Below, in pieces: positions 51,603 through 61,563 of a stretch of 64,000 nt of DNA; position 1 is the stretch's first letter; every line of letters starts with the position of its first letter. This stretch comes from Magnimaribacter mokuoloeensis (GTDB taxonomy: Bacteria > Pseudomonadota > Gammaproteobacteria > Magnimaribacterales > Magnimaribacteraceae), in NCBI GenBank assembly GCA_041860225.1, contig CP151794.1, positions 1 through 64,000 of the forward strand, given 5' to 3'. The notes below the pieces were generated by a model. That model was not told the DNA's origin, searched no databases, and saw only the letters and a list, made by a program, of their open reading frames with translations. The translations under genes and the position numbers were made by a program.

Positions 51603-52460
51603 ATGAGTGCTATTTCAGCTTCACAAGTTAAAGAATTAAGAGAAAAAACTGGTCTAGGTTTAATGGACTGCAAAAAAGCTCTAGAAGGTGCCAATGGTGA
51701 TATGGAGTTGGCGATTGAAGAACTTAGGAAAACCAGCGGTGTAAAAGCCAGTAAAAAATCAGGAAGGTCTGCTGCAGATGGCTTAATAGCTATTGAAACT
51801 ACGACACAAGACATTTTCATGATAGAAGTTAATTGCGAGACAGACTTCGTTGCAAGAGATGATTCCTTTGTATCTTTCACCAAAGAAACTCTCCAAACCT
51901 TTATAGGAAATCCAGAAAGCTCACTAGAAGAGTTACTTAACAACGGAATAGAAGACAACAGAGAAAAGTTGGTGCAGAAATTAGGTGAGAATATTGTTGT
52001 AAGAAGAGTTGCAAAAACGGAAAATTCGTCCACTGTAGGGTCTTATTTACATAGTAATCAGAAAATTGGATGTATCGTTTCTTTAGATGGTGGAGATGAG
52101 TCTTTGGCTAATGATATAGCCATGCATGCAGCTGCAACTGATCCAATGGACATTTCTCCTTCAGACATACCTGAAGAAATTGTTGCTAAGGAAAGAGAAA
52201 TCTTCAAAGCCCAATCTGAAGAATCCGGAAAACCTGCTGAGATTATTGAAAAGATGATAGAAGGTAAAGTCTCAAAATTCTTAGCTGAAGTTAGTTTAAC
52301 TGAACAAGATTTTGTAAAAGATCCTAATACAAAGATTTCTCAGCTTCTTAAAGACAATAATGCTAATATTTTAAGCTTCACTAGATACGAAGTTGGAGAA
52401 GGGATAGAAGTTGAGAAAGTAGATTTTGCTAGCGAAGTCATGTCTCAAATTGAAGGCTAA
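51603..52460 (+). CDS. tsf: Elongation factor Ts
   Basis: EF-Ts recycles EF-Tu by releasing GDP. The 285 residues start with the UBA-like KELREKTGLGLMDCKKAL. The core has IEVNCETDFVARDDSF with the Asp-Phe pair that contacts EF-Tu, and DIAMHAAATDPM. Length equals the family norm (283). In relatives pyrH follows; here frr starts at the next base after the stop. Confidence 0.98.
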   Translation: MSAISASQVKELREKTGLGLMDCKKALEGANGDMELAIEELRKTSGVKASKKSGRSAADGLIAIETTTQDIFMIEVNCETDFVARDDSFVSFTKETLQTFIGNPESSLEELLNNGIEDNREKLVQKLGENIVVRRVAKTENSSTVGSYLHSNQKIGCIVSLDGGDESLANDIAMHAAATDPMDISPSDIPEEIVAKEREIFKAQSEESGKPAEIIEKMIEGKVSKFLAEVSLTEQDFVKDPNTKISQLLKDNNANILSFTRYEVGEGIEVEKVDFASEVMSQIEG

Positions 52461-53018
52461 ATGTTAAACGAAATTGTTGAAGATGCCCAAGCTGGCATGG
52501 AAAAGAGCTTAAGTGCTCTAGATGTTGCATTTAAGAAAATTAGAACAGGTAGAGCAACCCCGTCTTTACTAGACAGCATTAAAGTTGATTACTACGAAAA
52601 ACTCACTCCACTTGCGCAGGTAGCTAGCATAAGTATTGAGGACGCTAAGACGTTAGCTATCGTCCCATGGGAAAAAGGCATTGTTCAACAAATAGAGAAG
52701 GCTATCTCTGAATCTGATCTAGGTCTAAACCCTGCCACTTCAGGGGATACTATTCGCGTGATTCTTCCTGATCTCACGGAGGAGACTAGAAAAGACTTCA
52801 TAAAAAAAGCAAAAGCTGATGCAGAAAATGCAAAAGTTTCTATTAGAAATGTAAGAAGGGAAGGAAACTCTCAACTTAAGGAGTTTCTAAAAGAGAAAGA
52901 GATATCCCAAGACGAAGAAAGGCAAGGCGAAGAATTAATTCAGAAACTTACCGATTCTTTTGTAGAAAAAGTAGATATAGCACTGGAAGCGAAAGAAAAA
53001 GATCTACTAGACTTCTAA
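52461..53018 (+). CDS. frr: Ribosome recycling factor
   Basis: RRF splits post-termination ribosomes with EF-G. The 185 residues equal the E. coli length and show FKKIRTGRATPSLLDSIKVD, GDTIRVILPDLTEETRKDF and the C-terminal ISQDEERQGEELIQKLTD. The ATG abuts the tsf stop with no spacer. pyrH (UMP kinase), which normally separates these genes, is missing from this position. Confidence 0.98.
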   Translation: MLNEIVEDAQAGMEKSLSALDVAFKKIRTGRATPSLLDSIKVDYYEKLTPLAQVASISIEDAKTLAIVPWEKGIVQQIEKAISESDLGLNPATSGDTIRVILPDLTEETRKDFIKKAKADAENAKVSIRNVRREGNSQLKEFLKEKEISQDEERQGEELIQKLTDSFVEKVDIALEAKEKDLLDF

Positions 53019-53027
53019 ATCTTTAAA

Positions 53028-53753
53028 ATGGAAGGTAACAACACTGAAACCTTACCTAAACATGTTGCTATTATTATGGATGGCAATAATAGGTGGGCCA
53101 CAGAAAGAAACCTACCAGGCGTTGCTGGACATAAAGAAGGAGTAAAGAGGGCTAGAGAGGCTGTCGAGTACGCTGTTCAAACAGGGCTCTCTACTTTGAC
53201 CTTATTTGCTTTCAGCAGTGAAAACTGGGGAAGATCATCGGAAGAGGTAAATTTACTCATGAGGCTTCTAAATACCGCGCTTCGAGAGGAGGTTCCTAAT
53301 CTAGTAAAGAATTCTGTTCAATTAAGTTTCATTGGGGATTTGACCCAATTTGATAAAGACTTAATCGATCAAATGAAGAGATCTGAGGAATTAACCAGTT
53401 GTGATCCTAAAGTAAAAAAATTAGATTTGGTGGTGGCCGCCAGTTATGGGGGAAGGTGGGACATAGTAAATGCCATACAAAAACTACAAGAGTCATCACC
53501 CAACGAAACTATAACTGAAGATATTTTTAGTAGTTATTTATCAACTTCTGCCTTCGAGGATCCTGACTTGTGCATAAGAACAGGTAATGAACTTAGAGTA
53601 AGTAACTTTTTATTATGGCAATTGGCTTATTCTGAATTATATTTTCCAAATATTCTTTGGCCTGATTTTGATGAAAATCAATTTGAATTTGCTTTGAAGG
53701 AATACTCTAAAAGAACAAGGCGTTTTGGCGATAAATCAAACTTTAAGCAATAA
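53028..53753 (+). CDS. uppS: Undecaprenyl diphosphate synthase
   Basis: UppS makes the C55 carrier lipid for peptidoglycan and other envelope polymers by cis-condensation. The 241 residues have the cis-prenyltransferase motifs HVAIIMDGNNRWA (catalytic Asp near residue 19), LTLFAFSSENWGR, and the C-terminal DPDLCIRTGNELRVSNFLLWQ. It starts 9 bases after frr. The cdsA start codon follows its stop directly. Confidence 0.98.
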   Translation: MEGNNTETLPKHVAIIMDGNNRWATERNLPGVAGHKEGVKRAREAVEYAVQTGLSTLTLFAFSSENWGRSSEEVNLLMRLLNTALREEVPNLVKNSVQLSFIGDLTQFDKDLIDQMKRSEELTSCDPKVKKLDLVVAASYGGRWDIVNAIQKLQESSPNETITEDIFSSYLSTSAFEDPDLCIRTGNELRVSNFLLWQLAYSELYFPNILWPDFDENQFEFALKEYSKRTRRFGDKSNFKQ

Positions 53754-54569
53754 ATGTTAAGACAAAGAATAATTAGTGCAGCAATATTAGCTTTCGTAAT
53801 AGGCTTGCTCGTTTACTTTCTAAGAGATGACTTCTTAACTTATCTAGTTGCTCTTATTGCATCAATCTCCCTTTTAGAATTCTTAAGAGTAAGGTTTTCA
53901 AACTTAACTTCTATATTTATTCTGATTTTTTTTCTGATACTAATGGCAGTTACTCATTTAACCTTTTTTAGTTATTTGTTTATAACTCTCAGTGTGGTGT
54001 TGTACCTAGTTTCTGCAATATTTATTCTAAGCTTCCCATTAAATAAAACTCTACTAAAAAATACTTTTGTCTGGGCTTTCTCAGGCTTGATTATCCATCT
54101 TGGATTCTATGCATCTATTTTTCAGATAATTTCTCAAGAGGACTTAAGCCAATTTTCACTAAGCATACTAAATGAGAGGTTTTTAATCTTTTATATTATT
54201 CTCATAAGTATCTTAATGGATAGTATTGCTTATTTTGCAGGTAAGCGTTTAGGCAAGAGACCTTTCATTAATAATGTAAGTCCAAATAAAACGATGGAAG
54301 GATTTTTGACAGCAATTATCGTAACACCACTTCTCCTATTTTTTTCATCACAAGGAATGTTTGAAATATCAGTTTTGACAACTATATTTTTATTATTTGC
54401 GGTCGCAATCTTTTCAGTTATTGGTGATGCTTTTGCAAGTATGATGAAAAGAGTAATAGAAATAAAAGATTTTTCGAATTTGATACCAGGTCATGGAGGG
54501 CTGTTTGATAGACTTGATAGTCATATTGCCGCTTTTCCTTGTTTTATATTTCTTATAAATTTATTTTAG
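53754..54569 (+). CDS. cdsA: Phosphatidate cytidylyltransferase
   Basis: CdsA makes CDP-diacylglycerol, precursor of all phospholipids, in the inner membrane. The 271 residues form about eight hydrophobic segments. The C-terminal signature is SVIGDAFASMMKRVIEIKD followed by IPGHGGLFDRLDSH, with the conserved aspartates. Its position between uppS and dxr matches E. coli. Confidence 0.96.
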   Translation: MLRQRIISAAILAFVIGLLVYFLRDDFLTYLVALIASISLLEFLRVRFSNLTSIFILIFFLILMAVTHLTFFSYLFITLSVVLYLVSAIFILSFPLNKTLLKNTFVWAFSGLIIHLGFYASIFQIISQEDLSQFSLSILNERFLIFYIILISILMDSIAYFAGKRLGKRPFINNVSPNKTMEGFLTAIIVTPLLLFFSSQGMFEISVLTTIFLLFAVAIFSVIGDAFASMMKRVIEIKDFSNLIPGHGGLFDRLDSHIAAFPCFIFLINLF

Positions 54570-54572
54570 TTA

Positions 54573-55730
54573 ATGAAGAACGTAGCTATCTTAGGTTCTA
54601 CTGGTTCTGTTGGTAAATCAACCTTAGAAGTAATAAAGCAAAATAAAGATAAATTTTGTATAGAACTTCTCACTGCTCATACAAATTATGAACTGATGAT
54701 AGAGCAGTACAATGAATTTTCTCCAAGATATATTTATCTAGAAGACCCTTCTGCTCAGAAATCTTTTATAGATAGAGTAGGAAGTATTAACAAAGAGACT
54801 GCATTACTAACGAGTGAAGATGAATTAAATAATGTCTTAAGCTCGGATGCTACTGAGATAGTTGTTGCAGCAATGGTAGGTGTTGCAGGGTTGAAGCCAG
54901 TTTATCAGGCAGTGAAAAATAAGAAGAAGGTGTTATTGGCAAATAAAGAATCTTATGTAGTGGCTGGTGAAATATTAAATAATTTATCTCAAGAGTCTGG
55001 TTCTACTATTTTTCCGATAGATAGTGAACACAGCGCAGTTCATCAATGTCTGCAGGGAGCAAAAGACCAAAAGTCTTTATCTAGAATTATATTAACAGGG
55101 TCTGGTGGCCCTTTTTTGAATAAAGACATAAGCGAATTTGAAAATATCACTCCTAAGGAGGCTGTATCACATCCAGTATGGAATATGGGAGATAAGATAT
55201 CAGTTGACTCCTCAACAATGATGAATAAATGTTTAGAAATAATAGAGGCAAGGTGGCTATTTCAAACTAAGAATATTGATGTGTTAATACATCCGGAAGG
55301 AATTATCCACTCTTTAGTAGAGTTCACAGATAATTCGATGTTGGCTCAACTTTCAGTTCCTGATATGAAAATTCCCATAGCATATGGACTCGGATTCCCC
55401 AATAAATTAAATTCCGGCTCGAGCCCTATTAATTTTGAGGAAATAAGTGCACTAACACTTGAAAAACCTGATCTTCATAAATTTCCAGCATTAAATTTAG
55501 CTAAAAGCTGTCTAGATATTGGAGGTACAAGTTTTGCAATACTAAATGCAGCGAACGAAGAGTGTGTTGCAGCTTTCTTAGCTGGTAAAATAACCTACTT
55601 AGATATCTATCAAATAGTTTCTCAAGTTTTGGATAATTCAACTATTAATGATGTCAAAGAATTAAATGATATTTTTGAAGCTGATGAAAGATCTAGATCA
55701 ACAACTAAAGAACTTATAAACAAAATTTAA
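54573..55730 (+). CDS. dxr: 1-deoxy-D-xylulose 5-phosphate reductoisomerase
   Basis: Dxr (IspC) performs the first committed step of the non-mevalonate isoprenoid pathway using NADPH. The 385 residues show NADPH-binding GSTGSVGKSTL at the N terminus, LANKESYVVAGE, the metal- and substrate-binding DSEHSAVHQCLQG and the flexible loop HPVWNMGDKISVDSSTMMNK. It supplies IPP for UppS and IspB, both encoded in this window. Confidence 0.98.
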   Translation: MKNVAILGSTGSVGKSTLEVIKQNKDKFCIELLTAHTNYELMIEQYNEFSPRYIYLEDPSAQKSFIDRVGSINKETALLTSEDELNNVLSSDATEIVVAAMVGVAGLKPVYQAVKNKKKVLLANKESYVVAGEILNNLSQESGSTIFPIDSEHSAVHQCLQGAKDQKSLSRIILTGSGGPFLNKDISEFENITPKEAVSHPVWNMGDKISVDSSTMMNKCLEIIEARWLFQTKNIDVLIHPEGIIHSLVEFTDNSMLAQLSVPDMKIPIAYGLGFPNKLNSGSSPINFEEISALTLEKPDLHKFPALNLAKSCLDIGGTSFAILNAANEECVAAFLAGKITYLDIYQIVSQVLDNSTINDVKELNDIFEADERSRSTTKELINKI

Positions 55731-57092
55731 ATGGATATTTTATTTACTATATTTTCTTTTATTTTGCTAATTAGCATCATTGTTGGCATTCATGAGCTTG
55801 GCCATTTTTTAACTGCACGATTCTTTAATATCCATGTTCTTAAATTTAAGATAGGCTTTGGTAAGGAATTATTTTCTTTCGAAGACAATAGAAACTGTAA
55901 TTATTCCTTTGGAATCCTCCCCTTAGGTGGATATGTTCAAATGTTAGGAGAAAATAATCCTATTCAAGAAGGATCTGAAGAAAATCTAAAGGATAAGAAA
56001 TCTTACCTTCAGGCATCCGCAGGTGAAAGAGCGGCAGTTACTTTTGCCGGCCCCTTAGCGAATTTTCTACTTGCAGCATTTGTATATTTTCTCTTGGCTG
56101 TGGTGGGAACTACTCAACTATCGCCTTTTATAGGAGAAGTTGTTCGGGATAGCCTTGCTGAAAAATCTGGAATATCTGTAACAGATAAAATTCTTGAGAT
56201 AGATCAATCTTCTGTAGAAGTTTTTAATGATATAAATTTAATTCTTTCTAATAGGATAGGCGATACGGGTTATATAAATATAAAGTATTCAAATAATGAC
56301 ATTGAACAAGTCACTTCCATACCGATTGATAACTGGCTTGCAGGAGATGATCAAGTTACACCTAGCTCAGCTTTGGGATTACAGCCTTTGTTACCCGCCG
56401 TTATTGGACAGCTACAGGACGAAGGGCCTGCTTCTGTCTACGGATTAAGAGAAGGAGATTTAATTCAGTCAATAAATGGTATTGAGATATTAACTTGGCA
56501 GGATCTTTCTCGAGTACTAAGTCGTTTACCTAACGAACTCATCTCAATTGAATTAAAAAGGGGAAATGATTCAAAAAAAATCATGTTGGAGACTTCAAGC
56601 TACATTGATGATGAAGGCATAGAAAGAGGAAGAATAGGAATTATTGCCTCTACCGATTTAAATCAATGGCCATCTAACTACACTGTTGAAAAAAAGGAGA
56701 ATTTGTTTTCTGCATTATTAGTTGGCTTCCAGAACACTTATCGATATACAGTCCTTATTATCGGTTCGATTGGAAAAATGATTAGTGGTTCTATTTCAGC
56801 TGATAATCTAGGAGGACCAATTCAGATTTCTGTTCTCGCGGGGTCTGCAGCAAAAGCTGGATACGTAACTTTTCTATCCATGGTAGCATTGCTTAGCATT
56901 AACCTGGGATTATTAAATCTCTTGCCTATACCAATATTAGACGGTGGCCAGTTATTAATGATTGCTATTGAAAAACTAAAAGGATCTCCTGTTTCTGAAA
57001 TAGCTCTTGAATATTCAATGAGGGTAGGGATAGTGATGGTTGTAAGTTTAATGATATTTGCATTTGCAAATGATATTGCAAGGCTAATCTGA
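55731..57092 (+). CDS. rseP: Site-2 protease RseP
   Basis: RseP is an intramembrane zinc metalloprotease that releases sigmaE by cleaving anti-sigma factors and clears signal-peptide remnants. The zinc motif HELGH is at residues 21-25 in the first hydrophobic segment. Two PDZ domains follow (about 120-200 and 205-285), and the third catalytic residue lies in LLPIPILDGGQLL. The 453 residues match E. coli (450). It starts at the base after the dxr stop and its TGA overlaps the bamA ATG. Confidence 0.97.
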   Translation: MDILFTIFSFILLISIIVGIHELGHFLTARFFNIHVLKFKIGFGKELFSFEDNRNCNYSFGILPLGGYVQMLGENNPIQEGSEENLKDKKSYLQASAGERAAVTFAGPLANFLLAAFVYFLLAVVGTTQLSPFIGEVVRDSLAEKSGISVTDKILEIDQSSVEVFNDINLILSNRIGDTGYINIKYSNNDIEQVTSIPIDNWLAGDDQVTPSSALGLQPLLPAVIGQLQDEGPASVYGLREGDLIQSINGIEILTWQDLSRVLSRLPNELISIELKRGNDSKKIMLETSSYIDDEGIERGRIGIIASTDLNQWPSNYTVEKKENLFSALLVGFQNTYRYTVLIIGSIGKMISGSISADNLGGPIQISVLAGSAAKAGYVTFLSMVALLSINLGLLNLLPIPILDGGQLLMIAIEKLKGSPVSEIALEYSMRVGIVMVVSLMIFAFANDIARLI

Positions 57093-59503
57093 TGAAAAAA
57101 TATTTAATTAAAACGCTCTTTTTAGTTTCCTTCTTAGGACCTTTTCAAGCTCATCTGGTCAGCTCTAACGAAGCGTGGGTAGTTAATGATATTAGAATTA
57201 GCGGACTGCAGAGGGTTTCTGCTGGGAGTATATTTAATGTCATGCCAATAGCTGTCGGTGACACTGTTGATGTTTATGATTTGCAAACAACTGCAAAAAC
57301 AATCTTTAAAACCGGGCAATTTGATGACATCCAACTAGGAAAAGAAGGTAATACATTAATAATAAGTTTAGTAGAGAGGCCTTCAATAGCTTCAATTGAA
57401 CTTGATGGAAATAAAGCTTTAAAAACTGAAGATTTACTTAAAGGCTTAGATGACGCAGGGCTTTCAGAAGGACAAGTATTTAAAAGATCAATTGTTAATA
57501 GTCTGGCAATAGAAATCCAAAGGCAATACGTTTCACAGGGTCGATATGGGGCGAAAGTAGATGTAACTACTGATGATGAACCAAGGAATCGAGTCTCTTT
57601 AAATATAGAGATCGATGAGGGAGAAGTGGCTGAAATTAAAACTATTAATATAGTAGGCAATACCTCGTTTTCTGATGAGGAGATTCTTAATGGATTCGAG
57701 TTAAAGACTGGTGGTTGGTTCTCTTTTTTTACAAATGATAACCGTTATTCAAGAGAAAAGTTAAAAGGCGATATCGAATCTTTAGAGTCTTTTTACAAGA
57801 ACCGAGGATATGTAGAATTTAATTTAGAAAGCTCTCAAGTGAGCGTTTCCTCTGATAAAACTGGTGTTTTCATAACATTAAATATATCGGAAGGTACAAC
57901 CTATAACGTTAACGAAATAAAGATTGTTGGAGATTTGCCAATAGATGAAGAGGTTCTCAAGAAGCTTATTTTGATCAAGACAGGTGAACGCTTCAATCAG
58001 TTCCTGGTTACAGAAACTGAAGAAATTTTCAAGAATATTTTAGGTAATGAAGGTTATAGTTTTGCCGAAGTGAGAGGTGTTCCCGATGTTAATGAAGAAT
58101 CTGAAAATGTTGACTTAACTTTCTACGTCGATCCACAACAAAGGACCTATGTAAGGAGAATAATTTTCAAAGGAAATAAGAGAACTCATGATGTAGTTCT
58201 AAGAAGAGAAATGAGGCAAATGGAGGGTGCTTGGGCTTCAAATAATCTTATTGAAAATTCTAAATTACGCTTGGAAAGATTAGGTTTTTTTAAAGAAGTG
58301 GAGTCTGAAACCATTCCTGTACCAGGAGTTAATGATCAAATAGATGTTGAATTTTCTGTTGAAGAGGAGTTTTCAGGCTCAATAGGAGGGAGTTTGGGCT
58401 ATGGAGCGTATGGCCTGGTTCTGGGCCTAAACTATAATGAAAACAATGCCTTTGGCACTGGGCGAGCCATAGGAATAGGTATTAATGATAGTACTTGGCA
58501 AAGAAGTTACTCCTTTAGTTATGGAGAGCCTTACTTCAATATTGATGGAGTCAGCAGAGGATACAGTGCCTATTTTAGAGAGTCTGACTACGGGCAATTC
58601 AATATAGCAAGTTATACATCTGATTCTTTTGGTGCTGGGATACAGTTTGGCCTCCCTATAAGCGATATAGAAAGGATAGGTCTAAATTTGAATTACGATA
58701 ATACAAGTATAGATACAGGTTCAACACCTGCTTCTCAGATCCTTGCATTTACACAATCCGAGGGGACTAAATTTGAAGTTTTTAAAACACAATTTATTTG
58801 GTCAAAGGTCACACTCAATCGTGGTTTATTTCCTACAGCAGGTCAGTCTCAATCTATAGCCCTTCAGGTTGCTGTTCCAGGAAGTTCTTTAACTTATACA
58901 AAAGCAACTTATCGACATAAATATTTCAAACCAATTTTTGATGGGAGATTTGTTTTAGGTTTTAGAGGAGAGCTCGGAATGTTAGAAGCATATGGAGATA
59001 CTGAAGTTGCTCCGTTTTTTGAGCATTATTACTCTGGAGGAATAAGTTCTGTGAGAGGGTTTAAACAAAATACTCTAGGACCTAGAGCTATACCATCTCA
59101 ATACTATCTAGATAATCAAGGCAATCCAATATTGGGTGAAGATGGCAATCCTATTCTCAATCCATACTCATACTACAGAGATGATAGATCGATTGGTGGA
59201 GCTTACCTAGTAGAAGGTGGTTTTGATTTTATATTCAAACTACCTTTTATTGATGATCAGAGATCTATGAGAAGCTCTTTCTTTATTGATATTGGTAATG
59301 TATTTTCAAAGGATTGTGGTTCTGATCAGACAAATATAAATTGTAGTGAACTTGATTTTGGTGAATTGAGATATTCTTATGGAGTAGGAGTTACATGGAT
59401 TACCCAATTAGGACCTATGTCTCTAGCAATAGCTGCTCCTTCAAATGAGGGGCCTCTCGATGAGACCGAAAATTTTCAATTTGAAATTGGAACACAATTT
59501 TAA
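57092..59503 (+). CDS. bamA: Outer-membrane protein assembly factor BamA
   Basis: BamA is the central Omp85 barrel that inserts outer-membrane proteins. After a signal peptide (about residues 1-25) there are five POTRA repeats to about residue 420 (for example EIKTINIVGNTSFSDEEIL and YVRRIIFKGNKRTHDVVLRR). A 16-strand barrel follows. The conserved lid-loop motif is in SSVRGFKQNTLGPR, and the protein ends in a C-terminal FEIGTQF with terminal Phe. The 803 residues match E. coli (810). BamE is at 45177; BamB, C and D are not in the window. Confidence 0.98.
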   Translation: MKKYLIKTLFLVSFLGPFQAHLVSSNEAWVVNDIRISGLQRVSAGSIFNVMPIAVGDTVDVYDLQTTAKTIFKTGQFDDIQLGKEGNTLIISLVERPSIASIELDGNKALKTEDLLKGLDDAGLSEGQVFKRSIVNSLAIEIQRQYVSQGRYGAKVDVTTDDEPRNRVSLNIEIDEGEVAEIKTINIVGNTSFSDEEILNGFELKTGGWFSFFTNDNRYSREKLKGDIESLESFYKNRGYVEFNLESSQVSVSSDKTGVFITLNISEGTTYNVNEIKIVGDLPIDEEVLKKLILIKTGERFNQFLVTETEEIFKNILGNEGYSFAEVRGVPDVNEESENVDLTFYVDPQQRTYVRRIIFKGNKRTHDVVLRREMRQMEGAWASNNLIENSKLRLERLGFFKEVESETIPVPGVNDQIDVEFSVEEEFSGSIGGSLGYGAYGLVLGLNYNENNAFGTGRAIGIGINDSTWQRSYSFSYGEPYFNIDGVSRGYSAYFRESDYGQFNIASYTSDSFGAGIQFGLPISDIERIGLNLNYDNTSIDTGSTPASQILAFTQSEGTKFEVFKTQFIWSKVTLNRGLFPTAGQSQSIALQVAVPGSSLTYTKATYRHKYFKPIFDGRFVLGFRGELGMLEAYGDTEVAPFFEHYYSGGISSVRGFKQNTLGPRAIPSQYYLDNQGNPILGEDGNPILNPYSYYRDDRSIGGAYLVEGGFDFIFKLPFIDDQRSMRSSFFIDIGNVFSKDCGSDQTNINCSELDFGELRYSYGVGVTWITQLGPMSLAIAAPSNEGPLDETENFQFEIGTQF

Positions 59504-59575
59504 ATATGCATAATGCTACTAAATTGCTCAACAAAACTGTAGAATTCACCGACTAGTTACTTAATGGGAAAAACT

Positions 59576-60106
59576 ATGAAATCTTTTAAAACTCTTTTTG
59601 TCGTTTTAACGGCGTCTTTATTTACTTTCACACTTAATGCAGCTGATTTAAATATAGCTACCCTAGACCCTCAGGCCGCTCTATTTAGTACCAACGTTGC
59701 AAAAAAAGAACTTGAAGAACTCGAAAACTCAGAGGAGTGGAAAGAAGTTGTCGAAGAGCTACAAGCCAAAGCCACAGAAGCAAGAGAAATACAGGAAAAG
59801 ACTCAGAAAGATGGGCCAACTATGTCTGATGAAGAGAAGCAAGATGCAGCTCAAAAGTTTCAATCTCTTCAGCAAGATATAAATTTTTTAAGAGAAAAGA
59901 CTAATCAGTTCAGAAACCAGACACTCCAATTACTATCTCAGGAACAAGCTGAAAAATTTCAAGTCATAGTAACTGAACTAATAAGAGCAAAAGGAATTAC
60001 TCTACTGATTAATAGCGGTGGTCAACAGCAGATGCTTCTGCATGCAGATCAAAGCTTCGATATTACACAAGAAGTTATCGATGCTATGAATGAAAAAGAA
60101 GACTAA
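59576..60106 (+). CDS. skp: Periplasmic chaperone Skp (OmpH family)
   Basis: Skp holds unfolded outer-membrane proteins in the periplasm. I chose ATG 59576 (176 residues) because it directly starts a signal peptide (MKSFKTLFVVLTASLFTFTL, cleavage near NAAD) with GGGA upstream; ATG 59564 would add four residues. The mature protein begins with a short beta strand (LNIATLDPQAALFSTN), has a long charged coiled coil and returns to a strand. A 60-base gap after bamA shows no clear promoter. Confidence 0.92.
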   Translation: MKSFKTLFVVLTASLFTFTLNAADLNIATLDPQAALFSTNVAKKELEELENSEEWKEVVEELQAKATEAREIQEKTQKDGPTMSDEEKQDAAQKFQSLQQDINFLREKTNQFRNQTLQLLSQEQAEKFQVIVTELIRAKGITLLINSGGQQQMLLHADQSFDITQEVIDAMNEKED

Positions 60107-60111
60107 TTTTC

Positions 60112-61110
60112 GTGTCTTCCCCAAAAAGCTTCAAGTTATCTCAGCTCGCCTCATTACTTGGTGCTGAACTTGAAGGTGATCCTGATAAGGAAATAATCGG
60201 AATTAATTCATTGGCTGGAGCTTCTGATAGTGAAGTGTCTTTTTTAGCTCGTGAGGCCTATGTTCCGCAATTAGCTTCTTCTAAGGCTGGTGCCATTATA
60301 TGCAATTCAAAGACTTCAAAGTTATTTGAAGGGAATAAACTTATTTGCTCTAACCCTTATTTAATTTATGCAAATTGCACAAAACTTTTCAAGGAAAAAA
60401 CCACCACACAAGAAGGGATATCAAAACTTGCTTTCATAGACAGTTCTTCCTCGATCTCTGATTCAGCTTCTGTTTCAAATTTTGTTTCTATCTCTGCAGA
60501 TGCTGTTATCGAAGATGAGGTAATTTTGATGCCAGGAGTTTTTGTAGGAAAAGGAAGTAAGATAGGTAAAGGTAGTATAGTTCATGCAAACGTCTCATTA
60601 TATGATTCGGTTGAAATTGGACAAGATTGCGTTATCCATTCTGGAGCGGTAATTGGGTCTGATGGATTAGGTTTTGCGAAAGATAATAACGAATGGGTTA
60701 AAATTGAGCATTTAGGAAAAGTTCAAATTGGTAATAATGTTGAAATAGGATCAAATTCAACCATAGATAGAGGTTCTATTGGCGATACTGTTATTGGAGA
60801 AAATGTCAAAATAGATAATCAGGTACATATTGCCCACAATGTTACTATTGGTTCAGGAACAGCCATAGCGGGAAATAGTGCGATAGCTGGAAGTACAAAA
60901 ATAGGAAAGAATTGCACTTTAGCTGGATGCAGTGCAGTAGTAGATAATATTGAAATAGTGGATGAAGTTCACGTAACTGCGATGACCTTAATTACTAAAA
61001 GTATCAAAGAAAGTGGCTTTTATTCCTCTGGAACACCTTTTATGAAAAATTCCGATTGGAAAAAAAATGCCGTTGCATTTAAAAAGCTTCGAGAAATAAC
61101 AAAAAAGTAA
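60112..61110 (+). CDS. lpxD: UDP-3-O-(3-hydroxyacyl)glucosamine N-acyltransferase
   Basis: LpxD adds the second hydroxyacyl chain in lipid A synthesis. An N-terminal uridine-binding domain (KLSQLASLLGAELEGDPDKE) is followed by a left-handed beta helix of hexapeptide repeats from about residue 110. The catalytic histidine region reads VHIAHNVTIGSG, with His242. The 332 residues are close to E. coli (341). The start is GTG; no in-frame ATG exists nearby. It follows skp by 5 bases. Confidence 0.97.
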   Translation: MSSPKSFKLSQLASLLGAELEGDPDKEIIGINSLAGASDSEVSFLAREAYVPQLASSKAGAIICNSKTSKLFEGNKLICSNPYLIYANCTKLFKEKTTTQEGISKLAFIDSSSSISDSASVSNFVSISADAVIEDEVILMPGVFVGKGSKIGKGSIVHANVSLYDSVEIGQDCVIHSGAVIGSDGLGFAKDNNEWVKIEHLGKVQIGNNVEIGSNSTIDRGSIGDTVIGENVKIDNQVHIAHNVTIGSGTAIAGNSAIAGSTKIGKNCTLAGCSAVVDNIEIVDEVHVTAMTLITKSIKESGFYSSGTPFMKNSDWKKNAVAFKKLREITKK

Positions 61111-61114
61111 AAAA

Positions 61115-61561
61115 ATGGAAGTTGAAATAAATATAGAAGAAATCCAAGAGTTTTTACCTCATAGGTATCCAATGCTACTTGTTGATAGGGTAACAAATAT
61201 GGTTTTGGGAGAATCAATAAAAGCTTATAAAAATATAACTACAAATGAACCCTTTTTTATGGGACATTTTCCTGGAAAACAAGTAATGCCAGGTGTTTTA
61301 ATAGTAGAAGCAATGGCTCAAGCATCAGGTATTCTGGGATTTAAAACTATGGATAAACGACCAGAAGATGGGTCTATATATTATTTTGTAGGAGCAGATG
61401 ATTTACGTTTTAAAAGACCAGCTATTCCTGGAGATAAACTTATCTTGAATTCTACTGTGATCACAAATAAAAGAGGTATATGGAAATTTGATTGTTCCGC
61501 TACTGTTGAAGAGGATTTAGTAGCCAAAGCCACTATACTTTGTGCTGATAGGCCCAAATAA
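61115..61561 (+). CDS. fabZ: 3-hydroxyacyl-ACP dehydratase FabZ
   Basis: FabZ dehydrates 3-hydroxyacyl-ACPs of all chain lengths in fatty-acid elongation and competes with LpxA/LpxD for hydroxyacyl-ACP. The 148-residue hot-dog protein has the active-site segment MGHFPGKQVMPGVLIVEAMA with His51 and Glu65, and begins with the usual LPHRYPMLLVDRV. It sits in the conserved lpxD-fabZ-lpxA order. FabA is encoded at 33956. Confidence 0.98.
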   Translation: MEVEINIEEIQEFLPHRYPMLLVDRVTNMVLGESIKAYKNITTNEPFFMGHFPGKQVMPGVLIVEAMAQASGILGFKTMDKRPEDGSIYYFVGADDLRFKRPAIPGDKLILNSTVITNKRGIWKFDCSATVEEDLVAKATILCADRPK

Positions 61562-61563
61562 TC

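Noticed and set aside
51533..52033. 166-codon minus-strand frame across rpsB/tsf
   Set aside because: It is antisense to the S2 tail and EF-Ts with no start signal, and explained by low stop frequency opposite the coding frame.
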